Origin: Lagopus muta | Taxonomy: Eukaryota; Chordata; Aves; Galliformes; Phasianidae | Direction of reading: 5' to 3' | Assembly (NCBI RefSeq): GCF_023343835.1 | Contig: NC_064433.1 | Coordinates: 32,147,214-32,211,213 of the forward strand | Length of the DNA stretch: 64,000 nucleotides | In this document: piece after piece, positions 1-13,262 of the stretch | Layout: every line of letters begins with the position of its first letter | Position numbering within the stretch: the first letter of the stretch is position 1 | The notes under the pieces: model-generated | The model's database searches: none | What the model was told of the DNA's origin: nothing | What the model saw: only the letters and a program-made list of their open reading frames with translations | Translations under genes and position numbers: made by a program

Positions 1-2461
1 GGAACATGAAACCAGTAAGAAGTTCTTCTTTATCTCTCGAGTTTGCTTGAGATTATTTTAAAGTTTGCTAACACAGACCTCTTGATCCAATTCAGTGTTA
101 TATCTGTGTTTTACTTTGTACAGTCTGTGAAGACTTTCTCTTTGCTCTATTTTATCTCCCTAGAACCAATTTTAGCAGATCCCAAGGATGCATTCCATTA
201 GTAACCTCTAATTGTCTGCGATCCTTTTTATAATCCTGGGACCTCTGTCATCAGTCCATGCTTGCATTTTTAAAGCTCTTCCTATCATCTGACTCTTATA
301 CCATTGTAAGTCTATGTTAAAATCCTATTTCTCTTCAATGAGCTTCAGGTTGTGGTGTCTTGATAACACACCTTGAAGTTTTATTAGCATAACTTAGACA
401 TGCATATATCTGTGTTCTAGAGGCAGTGAACAGGTAACTCTAGGAAAAGAAATCCTTTAGATATATTTATCTGCAGACATATATGGACATCATGTTCTGC
501 TATTCACCTGCCATTAGTATCTACTAGTGATAGCAGCATCACTGATACAGTATCAAAATAACTCTATAGTGACATAACTGTGCCGAAAATGAAGGCAAAC
601 AAGGGTATCTATTTCTAACACTAACTGTATACACTATGGCTTAAAGGATTATACTACACTTGCAATAATGTAATAATTCGTAATACTATGAAGAAATTGA
701 GCACAGATTTTGTTTCTCATCAAAAAATAGACATTTGGTGGATGAGTACAGTTTTCCCATCATTCTAAAGCAAATGAATTTGACAGACCCTTGAGAACAG
801 TCCAGTTTCCCGTTTTTTTATAGGGTATAATTAAATACCACACCATAGCTATGCAAACCAGCAGTGTATGCCTGTACTGCTTTATGGTGCTTATATGCCA
901 TATTTGAGAAGCGCAGGGAGCAACTGTGGTCTCAGCAGTCCTATAAAGACCAGACTGCTAGCCTAAGTCATGTGGACTTTATTACCAGTACAGTATAGAC
1001 TGACATGTCAAACTGATTGCTCCTGGTGGCTTTTAACTACTATGCCCTTATGGCATACACTCATAACTGGATGAACTGAATTTCTCTATTTCATGTATCT
1101 ATATTCTTCCTTACTCATCAGAGGTCAGAAATCTAGTGTTACCCAGTCTCGCATGCATTTTGAGCAGAAGACCCATGTTTACACAGGCTCTCTTTCACTT
1201 CAGGACAATATTACACTGTATATACCATTCAAAGATGGGGTTTGTCTAATAGACCAGAGAAGCAATAGAGTTTAATATAATGACTTATGTATAGCTGGCA
1301 TGCCATGATACTCTTATAAAAGCCTTACCCCTAAAACAGGATGGTTTTCATATGGTATTGCACTTTACAACTGTAGGATAAGAATTCCTCCTCCACTCTA
1401 GCACAAGGAACCTCTTGCTATATAATCAAAGATTTTATATTTGAAAAGTTTCTGACCTTCATGCTTGCTAAGAAAACAGCAAACACATGAATGAGCTGCC
1501 CCATTTTTTCCAGCTCTGATATCTGAAGATGACAATTTAAAATGTCAGTATTGTTAGCTACTCCACTGCACAGAGTTCTACAGATTCAAGGATATTAATG
1601 CCAGCAGGTATTATTAGGCTCATGTAATCTGACCTGCATAATATATGTCACTGAATTCCACCCATTCTTTCCGTATCAAATCAATAACCCTAGGTCAGCT
1701 AGTGCCTGCGCCTTTATAAAGATGTTGAATTTTGGTCTGAATATTTAACATGAACAATCCATCACATTCCAGAATCAGATATTATTTTAGTTAATTAAAA
1801 ATTAGTCACCTGTGCCTCCATGAGTTTCTGCCTTTTTATCCCAATTACCATTATTTTTCCTGCAGGCTTTTCACCACCAAGAACGTTACTGTGTGTGTCT
1901 TCATCATGCAGCAGAGCTCATAGCAAACACCTCCAAATTAACTATCATTCAGAAGACCCACATGGATCAACTTCTCAGTATGGTTTATAAAATTCTGCTC
2001 CAGAGCCATGTGAACACAGCAGAAAGACCAGAAGACTTCTGCTTTACATTTATTTCAAGAGACTATCTGTCAAGTCACACTGTGGCTTCAGACTTAGTGG
2101 AAAAAAAAAGTCTTTGCTCCAACTTATTTCATCAGTTTCCTATTCTTCGTGAAGTTTCTGTAATACTAGGAGACACACAGAAAAAGGTCACTTTTATCTC
2201 ATAATACCAGCAATATTACTGTAAATTCAACATTTCACCATCCATTTTACCAAAAAAAAAAAAAAAAAAAAAAAATTGCAGTAGGAACATCAGTCCGTTC
2301 CTTTTCCAAACACAAGGTTTCATTCAACAGACAAAGGACTTTCTACTGCTGGCTGTCACTGTGCTAATCCCTTCCTACAATGTTCAAAAACCTGGCTACA
2401 TAGGGTCCTTGCTACTTAGGTTTAGTTCTCTTCCATTCTAAATAGTTTCTTGTATAACCTG
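1..2461. other. Non-coding AT-rich stretch
   Basis: No gene, RNA gene or transposon is recognised here. The only sizeable open frame runs from an acceptor-like CTGCAG (AG at 1864-1865) to a stop at 2202-2204 on the plus strand. It resembles no family I know and is treated as a chance frame. An uninterrupted run of 24 A lies at 2252-2275. Confidence 0.6.
2252..2275 (+). repeat. Poly-A run (24 A)
   Basis: Seen directly: 24 consecutive A. It could be the tail of a retrocopy or a simple homopolymer. No AATAAA stands just upstream and no flanking target duplication was seen, so retroposition is not established. Confidence 0.9.
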
Positions 2462-3406
2462 GAATCACAGAATCATAGAATGGCCTGGGATGAAAAGGAT
2501 TACAATGATTATCTAGTTTCAACCCCCCCTTGCCATGGGTAGGGTCACAAACCACCAGACCAGGCTGCCCAGAGCCACATCTAGCCCTGCCTTGAGTGCC
2601 TCCAGGGATGGGGCACCCACAACCTCCTTGGACAACCTGTTCCAGTGCGCGTCACCACCCTTTGTGCAAAAAACCTCTTCCTAATATCTAACTGAAACCT
2701 CCCCTGCCTCAGTTTAAAATCATTCCCCATTGTCCTATCACTATCCATCATCGTGAACATTTGTACCTCCCCACCCCCGTTTATAAACTCCCTTCAAGTA
2801 CTGGAAGGCCACAATGAAGTCTCCCCAGAGCCTTCTCTTCTCCAAGACGAACAAGCCCAGTTCCCTCAATCTTTCCTCAAAGGAGAAGGGCTCCAGCCCT
2901 CTGATCACCTTAGCGGCCCTCCTCTGTACCTGCTCCAAAAGTTGCACATCTTACTTGTGCTGGGGGCCCCAGGCCTGGACACAGTACTCCAGATGGGACT
3001 TCACAAGAGTTGAGTAGAGGGGGACAATCACCTCCCTCTCCCTGCTGGCCACTCTTCTTTTAATGCAGCCCAGGACACAGTTGGTTTTCTGGGCTGCAAA
3101 TGCACACTGCTGGCTCATGTGCAGCTTCTTGATCCCCAGCATCAGGATCCCCAAGTCCTTCTTCGCAGAGCTGCTCTCAAGGAGTCCTTCTCCCAGTTTG
3201 TATACGCTACCTGGGATTGTTCTGACCGAAATGCAGCACCCTGCACTTGGCCCTGTTAAATCTCATTAGGTTTCCATGGGCCCACTTCTACAGCCTGTCC
3301 AGGTCCCTCTGATGGCTTCCTTTCCCTCCAATGTATCAACAACACTGCTAAGTTTGATGTTGTCTGTTAGCTTCACTGAGAGTGCACTCAATACCATCGT
3401 CTATAG
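2462..3406 (-). mobile_element. CR1 LINE, 5'-truncated, minus strand
   Basis: The left edge carries AATCACAGAATCATAGAATGG, the reverse complement of the characteristic CR1 3' end. Reading leftward on the minus strand, the element holds the C-terminal part of the CR1 reverse transcriptase from about 3400 to 2741, then the 3' untranslated part to 2462. The 5' edge at about 3406 is where similarity to CR1 stops; the rest of the element is missing, as is usual for CR1, which truncates during target-primed reverse transcription. No target duplication is expected or seen. Confidence 0.93.
2741..3406 (-). pseudogene. CR1 ORF2 reverse-transcriptase C-terminal remnant
   Basis: The minus strand encodes recognisable CR1 ORF2 C-terminal protein: [20 protein letters not shown], then [14 protein letters not shown], then [20 protein letters not shown] and [18 protein letters not shown]. 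The 2951-3154 and 2741-2947 stretches are in the same frame and are broken only by a TAA at 2951-2953, where related copies usually have a lysine codon. Upstream of about 3155 the match continues (for example DTLEGKEAIRGTW), but it carries a double stop and at least one frame change. This is dead coding sequence of a reverse transcriptase that once copied CR1 RNA at the chromosomal target. No catalytic domain is present: the YADD-type core and the endonuclease lie in the missing 5' part. Confidence 0.9.
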
Positions 3407-3430
3407 GAAATTCAGAGTAGGAGGTTTCAG

Positions 3431-3993
3431 AGAATCATAGAATGGCTTAGATTGGAAGGGACCCCATGGATCATCAGGTTCCAACGCCCCTGCCACAGGC
3501 AGAGCCACAAACCTCCAGATCTCGTACTAGACCAGGTTGCCAAGGGCCTCCATCCAACCTGGTCATGAACATCTTTAGCGATGGAGCATCACAAATTCTA
3601 CGAGCAGTCTGTGCCAAGCACCTCACCACTCTCTCTATAAAGAACATGACATCAAACCTTAACTTTCCCTTCTTGAGATTAAAGCCATTCTCCCTTGTCC
3701 TATCACTGACAACCTGAGTAAAAAGTTGACTCTCCTCCTTTTTGTAATCCCTTTTTAAATACTGGAAGGCTGCAATGAGATCTATTCACAGCCTTCTTTT
3801 CTCCAGGCTGAACAAGCCCAGCTCCTTCAGCCTGTCTTGGTTGGGGAGATGCTCCAGCCCTCTGATCTTCATGGCCCTCCTCTGGACCCTCTTCAACAGC
3901 TCTACAACTTTCCGGTATTATGGGCCTCAGATATGGATGCAGTACTTCAGATGGGCCTCACGAGGGCAGAACAGAGAAGAACAATAACCTCCC
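3431..3993 (-). mobile_element. CR1 LINE, 5'-truncated, minus strand (second copy)
   Basis: It begins at the left with AGAATCATAGAATGGCTTAG and continues through the CR1 3' untranslated sequence into ORF2 tail sequence. On the minus strand at about 3770-3870 one reads fragments equivalent to the 'LFSLEKR' and 'AFQYLK' region. The 5' edge is near 3993. It is only about 25 bp from the 5' edge of the copy at 2462-3406 and has the same orientation. It has many substitutions, so it is not a young copy. Confidence 0.9.
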
Positions 3994-5717
3994 TGAAGCA
4001 AGCAGATATGCTAGAATGCACCATTCTTTTATGTACTAATTCATTATTCTATTTCCTAGTTTCAGATTGAAGATAAAACAAAGAAAGAAAATCAAAATAA
4101 TCTCTCTCTCTCTTTACAATCTCAATCTAAACATATACTGTTATCAACCTTTTCCACAACATCGGTATTATTCCTGGTAACAATAATCTGTTGGTTTTTT
4201 CATCCATCTTCATTTTCAGTGGTTAGTTCTGCATACTGATTCAGTTTTTGCTTCTCCTGTTTTGAAATCTTAAGTGAGACCAGAAGTTTCTAGTTTCCTA
4301 AGGATCATTCCTTCAGTGAAGCTTGATTGTTCTGCTTACAGCTGCTTTTCTCTATCATATCTCTCTCCTCCGTGCCCCAAGTCTCCCTTTTTCTGACTGT
4401 TACTACATTTCATTTACATGCTGGCTAATCAAAGAAAAGGTCTCCTAAACAAAACCAACTCCCTGCTGTGAGAATGATTTGCTGTAATTGCAAGTCAGCA
4501 TTCAATCCATGCACAAGCACAGTCTTCTGTCATTTCCAAAATCCTCCTGCTAGAAATTATTCTTCTTCGTTAAGTCATTGCTAATCACAAAAGACATGTT
4601 GTTCCCCACTTCTAGTCCCATCCTTGCCAAAAATCAAGACTACAAAGAAGAAAACTACTTGGTTCCAAACACCCGTAGTATGTTGGAATTTACTTACAAG
4701 GCTGAACTAAATGATATGCCAACACCAAAGGATAGTCATTCATTGTTTAGTGCTAGTGGAATTTGAATGGTTAGTTGCCACTAAATAGTAGTGCTATGGA
4801 TGAAACCCAAGTCAACTGAAAGGAAAGATAATTTAGACAACAGTAGGTTTCATAAATGCTAGTATGCAGCAAGTGCAGTATTCAGTACTCTCTAGGCTGG
4901 TGTCTCTCAGCAAATCCCTATCTGTAGTTTCTAAATTGCTTTGGACCATATAACTGGACTCTAATTAAGCCAGAACTTTGAGATGAGTTTCCTGAATGTT
5001 AGATCTAAATATAACACAACAACTCATCTCCCATCCAAATTTCAAAGGCTTTTTTTTTTTTTTTTTTAACTCAAATTAGAAAAATACGACATTTTAAATA
5101 GAAATATGCTGCTCTGCAGTGTAGAGAAGAAATAACCAATTCCTGCTCATCCCACATAGTTAATAGATCCATTTTGTTCTCAGCCCAGAAACTCGCAATG
5201 GATTTCTGTGATAGAACCTCCTCTGGTCCAAGAGAACTAAATAAAATTTTAAAACAAACAAACAAACAAAAAAACAACAACCATTTTGGTTGTTCTTTTC
5301 TTTGTGCCTCTTCTCAGTAGCTGTGCAGCCTGGATCCCACTGGAGAACCTTACAGAGTATGACTGCCTCTCTGCTGGCTCCCTCTTCTAGCTTCTGCATG
5401 CAGCTCCTGAGAGAAGGATTCCTTTCGTCTTCCCTTATAGTACTCCACCTGGCAAAAGAAAAAGGCAGCCTGCCACTCTTCTCCTAAATCACTGCCTTTT
5501 AAACATATTCATCAATTAGATACAGCACGCGCTGAATAACCATATTTAAGCATAGGCTGTCAGAAAGCAGGTAAATATTATCCCTTGGCAAAAGAACTGG
5601 AGGACACATCTGTTCTCAGTACTGGAAGATTATATTTGAAGCTTTTATAGCAATACTCATAGCGAGTCAAGATTAATTCAGAACTGCCAACTTGCTCAGG
5701 CCTCAGTAATATAAGCG
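3994..5717. other. Unique non-coding stretch
   Basis: No gene or transposon is recognised. It holds a T17 run at about 5051-5067 and a short AAAC-type simple repeat at about 5252-5275. Open frames here are below 85 codons and overlap each other on both strands without resemblance to a known protein. Confidence 0.6.
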
Positions 5718-6180
5718 CATAAAAACTGCCAGACTAGGTCAGTCCTACTTCCAACAGTAGTCTGCTAATAGATGCTTTGGGAAAGATTGTAATAGGAATA
5801 GCATGATCCAAGCATAGCCTCCTAGCTTCCAGCAACGAGTGGTTAGGGATTTCATGAGCAGGACATTGCATCTGGCCATCACATTTAATAGCTACCAAGG
5901 GAACAGCTTTCCATGAGCTTGTCTAATCTGCCTTTGAATCCATTTTTGCTTCTGGCCTCCACAGCATCCTACGACAGTAATCTTATTACAAATAAAAGTA
6001 TTTTTATTGCAAATGCATAAAACAAGTCTGTCTTCACCAAGCACAACTGTTTGTTACTTGCTTCTTCGTATGATGAAAAATAGATAAGCAATCTATTTTA
6101 AGCACCTATTCACCTTCTTCAAACAATCCACAGTTTTATCTCCATCATATCCCATTTCCAAGCAGTTCTCACTTTTGATT
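5718..6180 (-). mobile_element. Ancient CR1-type LINE remnant
   Basis: The motifs AAACTGCCAGACTAGGTCAG (5722-5741), TTGTCTAATCTGCC with CTGGCCTCCACAGCATCCTA (near 5920-5970), and a later CATCATATCCC (near 6144) occur in the same order as in the old CR1 elements found in turtles, crocodilians and birds, read here on the minus strand. Similarity is patchy, with insertions and deletions between blocks. The copy therefore predates the galliform CR1 copies elsewhere in the window. The edges are approximate. Confidence 0.7.
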
Positions 6181-9100
6181 CAATTTCTTCTGTTTTATTC
6201 TTCCTTACAAGTGCTGAAACTTCAATTGCATTTTAATTGTCATGAAAGTCATTCCCTTTGTCTTTGAGAACTTAATGCAACTCCCAGATATTTACAACTG
6301 TGACATTCTATCTAATTGTGTATCATGATTTGCTTTTATTGTACATAATATTATTTTCTCTTCTATAGTATTTTTTTTGTGCACTTGTAAGTGCAAAATA
6401 ACATAACAACTTTCCTCTTGTGTAACACCTAAAAGCTGAGTTTAAAGAGTAATTTAAAATAAGTTATCTGTGTAAAATTTAACCCACATAAAAAAAAAAA
6501 GTATTAATTCTGAATTATAAGTGGCATTTTTTGTAGGTCCATATCTGACAGCATAAATTAGGCAACATCACTACATCCAAAATTATTCCTGTGAATCACT
6601 GTATGTTTCTTCTTGACAACTCATAAGCAAACATCTTGGCTAACCTTATTGTGTCTTCAGAACAGCCATCCATTTTTTACAAATGGATACAAAGGAAATT
6701 CAGACTTATGGGCTTTCAATATATATAAAAATTCAGGAGACTGGCACTGCAGACTGTGATGCAGTGTTAAGATTTACTTACTTTTTCACATTTTTATACC
6801 AAAACACAGTAAAACACCAAAATAGTTGTTTAAACAGCATGTTTGAAAGCAGCTAAACTAAAGAAAAAAAAAAATCAGTAACTAGTGAACTTATCGTCTG
6901 TGTGTGAGAATTGGGGAACACAAGCAATATGAGATAAATTCAGACTCTGACTTTCTGTGATGAATGCAAATTATTCCATTTATGTTATTCTACCACACAG
7001 TGATATCCTACATTTTTCAGCAAAGTACAACAACATTTTTTTTTCCCCCCCCCCCCAGTATTTTTATCTTGTGAAGGAGGAGTGAAGCTGTGCTGCTGTT
7101 CTGTTGGGAAGCTTTTCCTAGCAGGGCTACCAATCCAAGAACAGCCATGCTGAAGGACATATTACACATCATCATATTTTTTGCCTGAAAAATGAGTAGC
7201 ACAGTTTGACTGTAGGACTTTTCACAAAAGAGCTCAGACACCTGGACAACAAAAAAGTAGAAAAAGAGAGAAGGAAACATCATTTAAAATAAATAAATGA
7301 AATAAAAAGTTTTTTTTTTTTTTAAATCTCCTTAATTTGAAGCAAGAGAAAATTGAAGACCAATAGAGAAGGCTGCCTGAGGCAATTCTAACAATGCAAT
7401 CTGGAAAGCAAAGGATAACACTTCAACCGTTTCATCAACTGTCATCTTATAAACATAGTCACTTCTTTTTTTGGAGGCAATATAAAATACTATCTAATTT
7501 TAAAAAACAAGGTATACAAGCATAAATTTGGCCTGTTTGCACAAAATAGTTTTATGATGCTAATTTAAGATAAAAGATAAAGTGAAAATGTTAATTATGC
7601 TTATAAGGCAAAATGACTAGAAGATATAACAAACTTGCATATAGTAACAAAGTTAATTTGTTAATAATTAACTAATTTGTTAATAATTTCCTAATTAAAG
7701 TTGTCATATTTTCATTAAATTTTTTGAGAACATTATAATTCAGTTTTAAGTAGCAAATAATATCAGAATTTTATGAATGCCAATGAAAAATCAGCAATCT
7801 GGAAAACTGATATAAAGATTATCTTTAACATTTGTCTTCCTTCTAGAAAAGTATTTTATTTGTAGGCTGCTTCCCTGACACAAAGCATTCATTGATGCAC
7901 ACCTATAATGCTGAAGTAACAGCAATACTTTTTTGTTTCTGTGGAAATTTAAAAAGGAAGAACTGGAACAGCTCAGAAATCAGGACTAGACAGGTCTAGT
8001 TCCAGATAGGTCTGGAAATTCAGTACATCCATACTCTGCCCCTAGGGAAAAGCATTCTTTGTTTTCTCAGCTCAGACTTGAGACTCCAAAGTCCAGTTCT
8101 TGCACACAACTAGTTCTTATGTCCCCTGGCCAGCACAACATGAGCCTGCACATCCTCTTGCATTTTGCCAAGCTGCCTGTACCAGTGCAAGTGCAGTCAT
8201 CCCATGCAGAACATAATCCAAGCACTATGGGGGAGATGTACACACCTAGAAAAGATATATTGCACCCAGACCTGCAAAGGAGCAGGACTAAGTGAGCAGG
8301 AATGGCAGACAGCAATGTTTACCACCAATGACAAATGGTCCCATGTACCAGATCTATGGCTGGAGAACAAATGCTGGGCTAAAACTTTCTCAATGGCACA
8401 CTTGTTCAGTTCCTCATTTCCTTTAGACTCACATAGTCCATGTCCACCTCAATCAATTTATAAATCTGAACAGAAGTTAAATCTGCAATATACCACTCAG
8501 TTATTTTTCTATGGTAAAATAAAATTAAACTGACCAAGAGACAACATTCTGTTTTGCATCAGAAAAAAAAAAAAAAAAAGACTAATGCTTTGCTCTGGTA
8601 ACGTCAGTATGTTGTGCTAGAATGAACTGCTTTGATTTCAAGACATTAAATACACTATTTAACATCCTTACAGAATACGAAGATTTTTATTATTATTATT
8701 CCATTTGCCATTTTCAAAATTTAATATATGGTGTTATCAACAAACTAAGAATGTCATTATTTATCCAGAAGGCCATATACACACAGAAAGAAATTTGAGT
8801 AAGGAGGTAGGCATGAATCAAGCAAATAATAACTAAATAAACTCAGCACCTTGAAGTACTAGCAAGTTAGGTTCCTTGAGTACTCAAATCAACAACTTTT
8901 AGAGAGATCAGAGAACAAATTACTGAAGTTTTCTGAAGGAAAATCTTTAAGATCTGTTTCTCAGGTTGGGTTATCCAAATTTTGGAGGAGACCAAAGGAT
9001 TACTTGGCAGAAAACAAGATCTATGTAGCCTGTTTCATTTTAATTGGGAAAACCAAATTAAAAAGAGAAATCTGCATTCTGAACATAATTGTAATCAGTC

Positions 9101-12100
9101 GTGTTTAAGACAGATACATTCAATCTAGTGCTGTTGCAGAGCATGGTCACTAGGATGATGAGGGAAAAGGACATTGTTTAGGCTCGCCTAACAGATGCAC
9201 ATTAGCCAACAGAGGGATAACAAATGAGTATAAAATGATCATGATTAAATTCAGACTCAAAATTTTGGGGAAAAAAAAAAAATTGTCTATTGCAAAGTAG
9301 AGCATTATAGCAGAACGCTCTAGAGTTAATTAAATCTACTGCCTGGAAGACTGCAGCAGGAAGAGCTATTGAATTTGCATGCCTGAATCCAAAGGCAATT
9401 CTTATTATTATTCTTCTTAAAAGTGATACACACCAGGCACTCAAATGGAACTCCAGAAGAAGAGGAATATTTTCTGTAATTGTGCTCCTAAACCCACTAA
9501 ACTTCCCCTGCTAGATTACACAGATGGGATTTTAGATCTTGCATATTCAGAATTTTCCTGTGGTTTCAGGACTATGAAATGGATTCAAAACAATTACTTG
9601 CCAGGTGATATATTACTCCTGACTTGTCATCAGAAGTTCTGCCTGGGTATGACAGGTCAACTCTTTATCTCACACACTCTCTCTCTGAGTTCATACAACT
9701 CTGAGATTGAGAAAAAAACTCCTGGACAAAAGAAGCACTCATGGGGAGACACAGGAGGAGATAATTTAGCTAAGCCTAATTTAGCTTCTGCTTCAAAACT
9801 CATGTCAGAGCTTGCTTTATCACTTCTCTGCTGTTGAAATGTATGGCATGTTGCTATAAACATGACAGCATTTAAAAAAAAAAAAAGAAACACAACCCAC
9901 ATTCGTTTATGGCTGACTGCTTTAGTAGCTTAGTGAAAGTCAAGTGGATTATTTTTGCAATATGTTCTCTCCTATTAAACCTTCTGTCCAAGCTTGACAG
10001 GAACCGAGGGTATCCCAGAAGAGTGCGCTCTAACTACAGTTTGGGGAAACCACTAAAGCTGCCATTCTTGCTTTTATTAGCCATCTTCACTAGCAAGAAA
10101 CTTGGGTTTTGTTCTTGGCTGCATTTCTGTGGCAAGTGTTTCCAATCTAGAGCATTAATTTTTGACCTGCTCAAACAAAAATATTCCCCTGGAGCTAAAA
10201 GGGAAAATTCAGTTGGATATCTATGGAGCTTCATTCAGTTCACTCCTAAATGTGATCCAAACAGGAGGTAGAAAGGTCAAGAGAAATCCAGAGAGCTGAG
10301 AAGTGTATTTAGTCCTCAGCTAAAAAACATATGGAGAGTTCAGCTGATAGCAGTAATCCTTCCTGGTTTTAATCATGGGTTGCCAATTACCCTAATTTCT
10401 GATACTATAACTGGCTGCTTTCAAAGGGTTTTCAATATCCCTATATGTAACTACTACTAATAATTAAGAAATCAAAGGTTAGAATGTTATCTTCTACTTA
10501 CTTCATTCGCTAGATCAGTGTTAAGACCCTATTAACATATTATAAAACATTAGTAGATGTTTTATTACCAATTATATTTCGGGATTAGTTTTAATGTAAA
10601 TGCCCTGTTGCTAAGTGTATGTCATCTCATTGATTCTACTACAATGTACCAAATGTAGTAGATAAAAATGGCTAATAACTCACTCATGTAATGTTACAGG
10701 TACATTTGGTACCTTGCTATCCCCTGATTATAGACATATCAGCTCATTAAACACTAGTGTAAGAACACTAGCTGAGCCCTTCCTTTTATCAAACTACCAG
10801 TGTGAATCCAGAGGCTAAGCCCTTCTCTTTTAATGATTCTGTAGTACTGCCTTCATAATCGGAGGAGGCTGGGAAGAGTGGAATGAGAGCACACAGTGTT
10901 TCAATCAGCCTTTACAGCTACAGAGGTGCTCTTTTTCATGTCTGATTTCAAGCATGTTTTTAAATGTCCTCTTGTGCCCTTTTCTGGTTGTTTCTTTTAT
11001 TAAAAAAAGTGTTGATGTTCAATATCAGAAAAGCTGCTACACTTGCATTGATGCCACATTGACAGAATGACTTTATACAGTCATTTAGAAGCAGGAAAGT
11101 ACTATAGACTTAATGGCAAACTTGTATATCTGGTAAACAACATGCATATACTAAATAATATAACATAAATATGCAAAATAAAATATTTTATAAGTGAGAA
11201 TCTAATTTGGAACCATTAGAGATCAAGGAGATGTTTATTTCTAGAAAGAATATGACAGCATTTCTTATGTCTGCCTTAATGAATAAAGTCAGTAATTTTT
11301 TTGGCTCCCAGTCCAATTACATACAAACTGCAGGTTGTTTCACATCTCTAATGGGCTCTATCTCTTGATGCTTTAAAGGGATAAAACAGTTTTGGCTTCA
11401 GCCAGAACAGAGCCTGCACCGACTGAAAGGTCTTCTACATTTACCACAGGAAATTTAGCTCTCCAGCTATTGACACAAAAGTCCTTCCCTTCCAGATTTA
11501 TCAGTCATCAGAAGGAAAAATAGATGCAGAACTAAACACAGAGTCCCTTAAAGATTTCCTGGTGGGTCAGCCCATAGGGACCCCCCTCCCTCTGCAAAAC
11601 ACACACAAGAAAATAGTCACTGCAGGGAGTTTCTTAGCAAGTCCAACTTCAGGCACACAGGGCTACCGGTGAGCCTCTGTTCTCTCTTGTTCCACTTGCC
11701 CCTGGTTTGCCTTTTCCTTTTCTTTCCCTCAAATATGATTTTCTTGTTGCTATGTTGAGGTGGAACTGATTGATCTCACCACTACTCATTAAACATGTGT
11801 TTACCAGTATTGTCTGTATAGCTGGTCACGTGGCACCATTGGAAGGCATAAGAAATGTTTCAGCTGAAATATATGACATAGAAATATAATAGCGCCCCAT
11901 CTGACTCTTGGATGATTTTCACGGCCAAAGGCAAGACAAAAAGTAATAACTAATTCTTCAGAAGATGAAGATTTAACATTTCTTATCTTTCCTTAGCTGA
12001 ATATTTAGATAAATTGCATTTTATAGCTGCCAAAAATAAAAAATAAAAAAAATTGCAGCACATACCACAATTTGCAGTTCCATTACCCAAGATAAACTAA

Positions 12101-13262
12101 TACCATAGGACAAACTGATTCAAGAGACTTATTCTGTTATTATTACCTGTTTTAGAATTCCCAAATGAAATCAGTCAGCTGCAGTACCTACTGTGTCTCC
12201 CAGAGTTCCACTAGTTCTCTTAAACACTAGTGACTGTCAGAAAAAGAAAGTTTATATTAGTGCCCTGAAATATCATATCAGATAAATTAAGTTGTCTAAA
12301 ACAGAGGTTAGAAACTTATTTTAGGACCTTCCATATATTAACACTTTCATAATATTAGTACTTAATAAGACATATCCTCATTACATTTAAATTACTCTAC
12401 AAATGAGATCCCTGGAAATAGTATTATTTGCATTTCATACTGAGGAAATTGAGAAACACAGATGCTATCAGGCAAATAAACAGCGATTCAAGTATAGGAA
12501 CAGAAATGATGGCACAGATCTGTTTAGCAGCACTTAACTGGGTCAAGGTATTGACCTAGTGTAGATCTACCATTTACCTTTTGTAGAGACAAAGGGTAGC
12601 CCAGTAGAAATGATTTTGCTACTATTGGCAAAAAAACACCCATATGTGTTGGGCCTGAAGACTTGCCAAGGCTCTTATTGGCATGAGGTGATTTTCTTAG
12701 GCAAGGTTGTATTATCCATTGCTTAGAAGTGAACTAGCTACTGTCTAAATTAATTCTAGCTTAGTTTTAGCTTGTAACAGGAAGAACTTATTCTAAGGGG
12801 TTATACAATTCAGGACTCAAGAGCAAAAGTGTGTTGTGAATGGATGATCAGAGATCTCAGACTGTAAAAAACAATAACAACAGGTAAGCAGCAGTCACTA
12901 TACCAGTGCAGACTTGTGAGTAACACAACACCAGTTTCAAAGAAAATACGTATACATAATCAGAACCAGTGAAAATAAGCAAACACATTAAGAAAATATA
13001 TAAAAATAAATCCAAACAGATGAAAGACTAAGGAAGAAAGCCATGTTTTAAACATCAGTCAGTTGACAAAGTCGATAGGAGAGTGATGACTTGTTACTGA
13101 CTCCCCTCTCTTCATTATTTGTGAGAGTATCAGCATTGGACACAGAAGGACATTGAAGTGGTGAGCACAGTGCTATTAAATAGAAGGGAGAACTAAGTAG
13201 TTTTGTCATAAAAACTTCAATAGTATTTATGAAGACTGTGTTACCTTGGACTATTAGACTAC
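6181..13262. other. Long unique AT-rich stretch without recognised gene
   Basis: About 7 kb with no recognised exon, RNA gene or transposon. Visible simple sequence: a T9C12 tract at 7036-7056, a 16-bp direct repeat TAATTTGTTAATAATT at 7654-7669 and 7673-7688, an A run near 8562-8579, and short ATT repeats near 8688-8700. Two open frames of 130 and 120 codons (plus strand, 9445-9837 and 9909-10271) resemble no family I know and lack splice context. The opposite strand is open over parts of the same interval, which argues for base composition rather than coding. Confidence 0.55.

Noticed and set aside
3466..3987. Plus-strand frames over the second CR1
   Set aside because: They are antisense to a minus-strand CR1 and reflect its reverse complement.
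9445..10271. Two consecutive plus-strand frames of 130 and 120 codons
   Set aside because: No resemblance to a known family, no splice or promoter context, and the opposite strand is open over parts of the same region. Frames of this length are expected by chance in 64 kb of AT-rich sequence.
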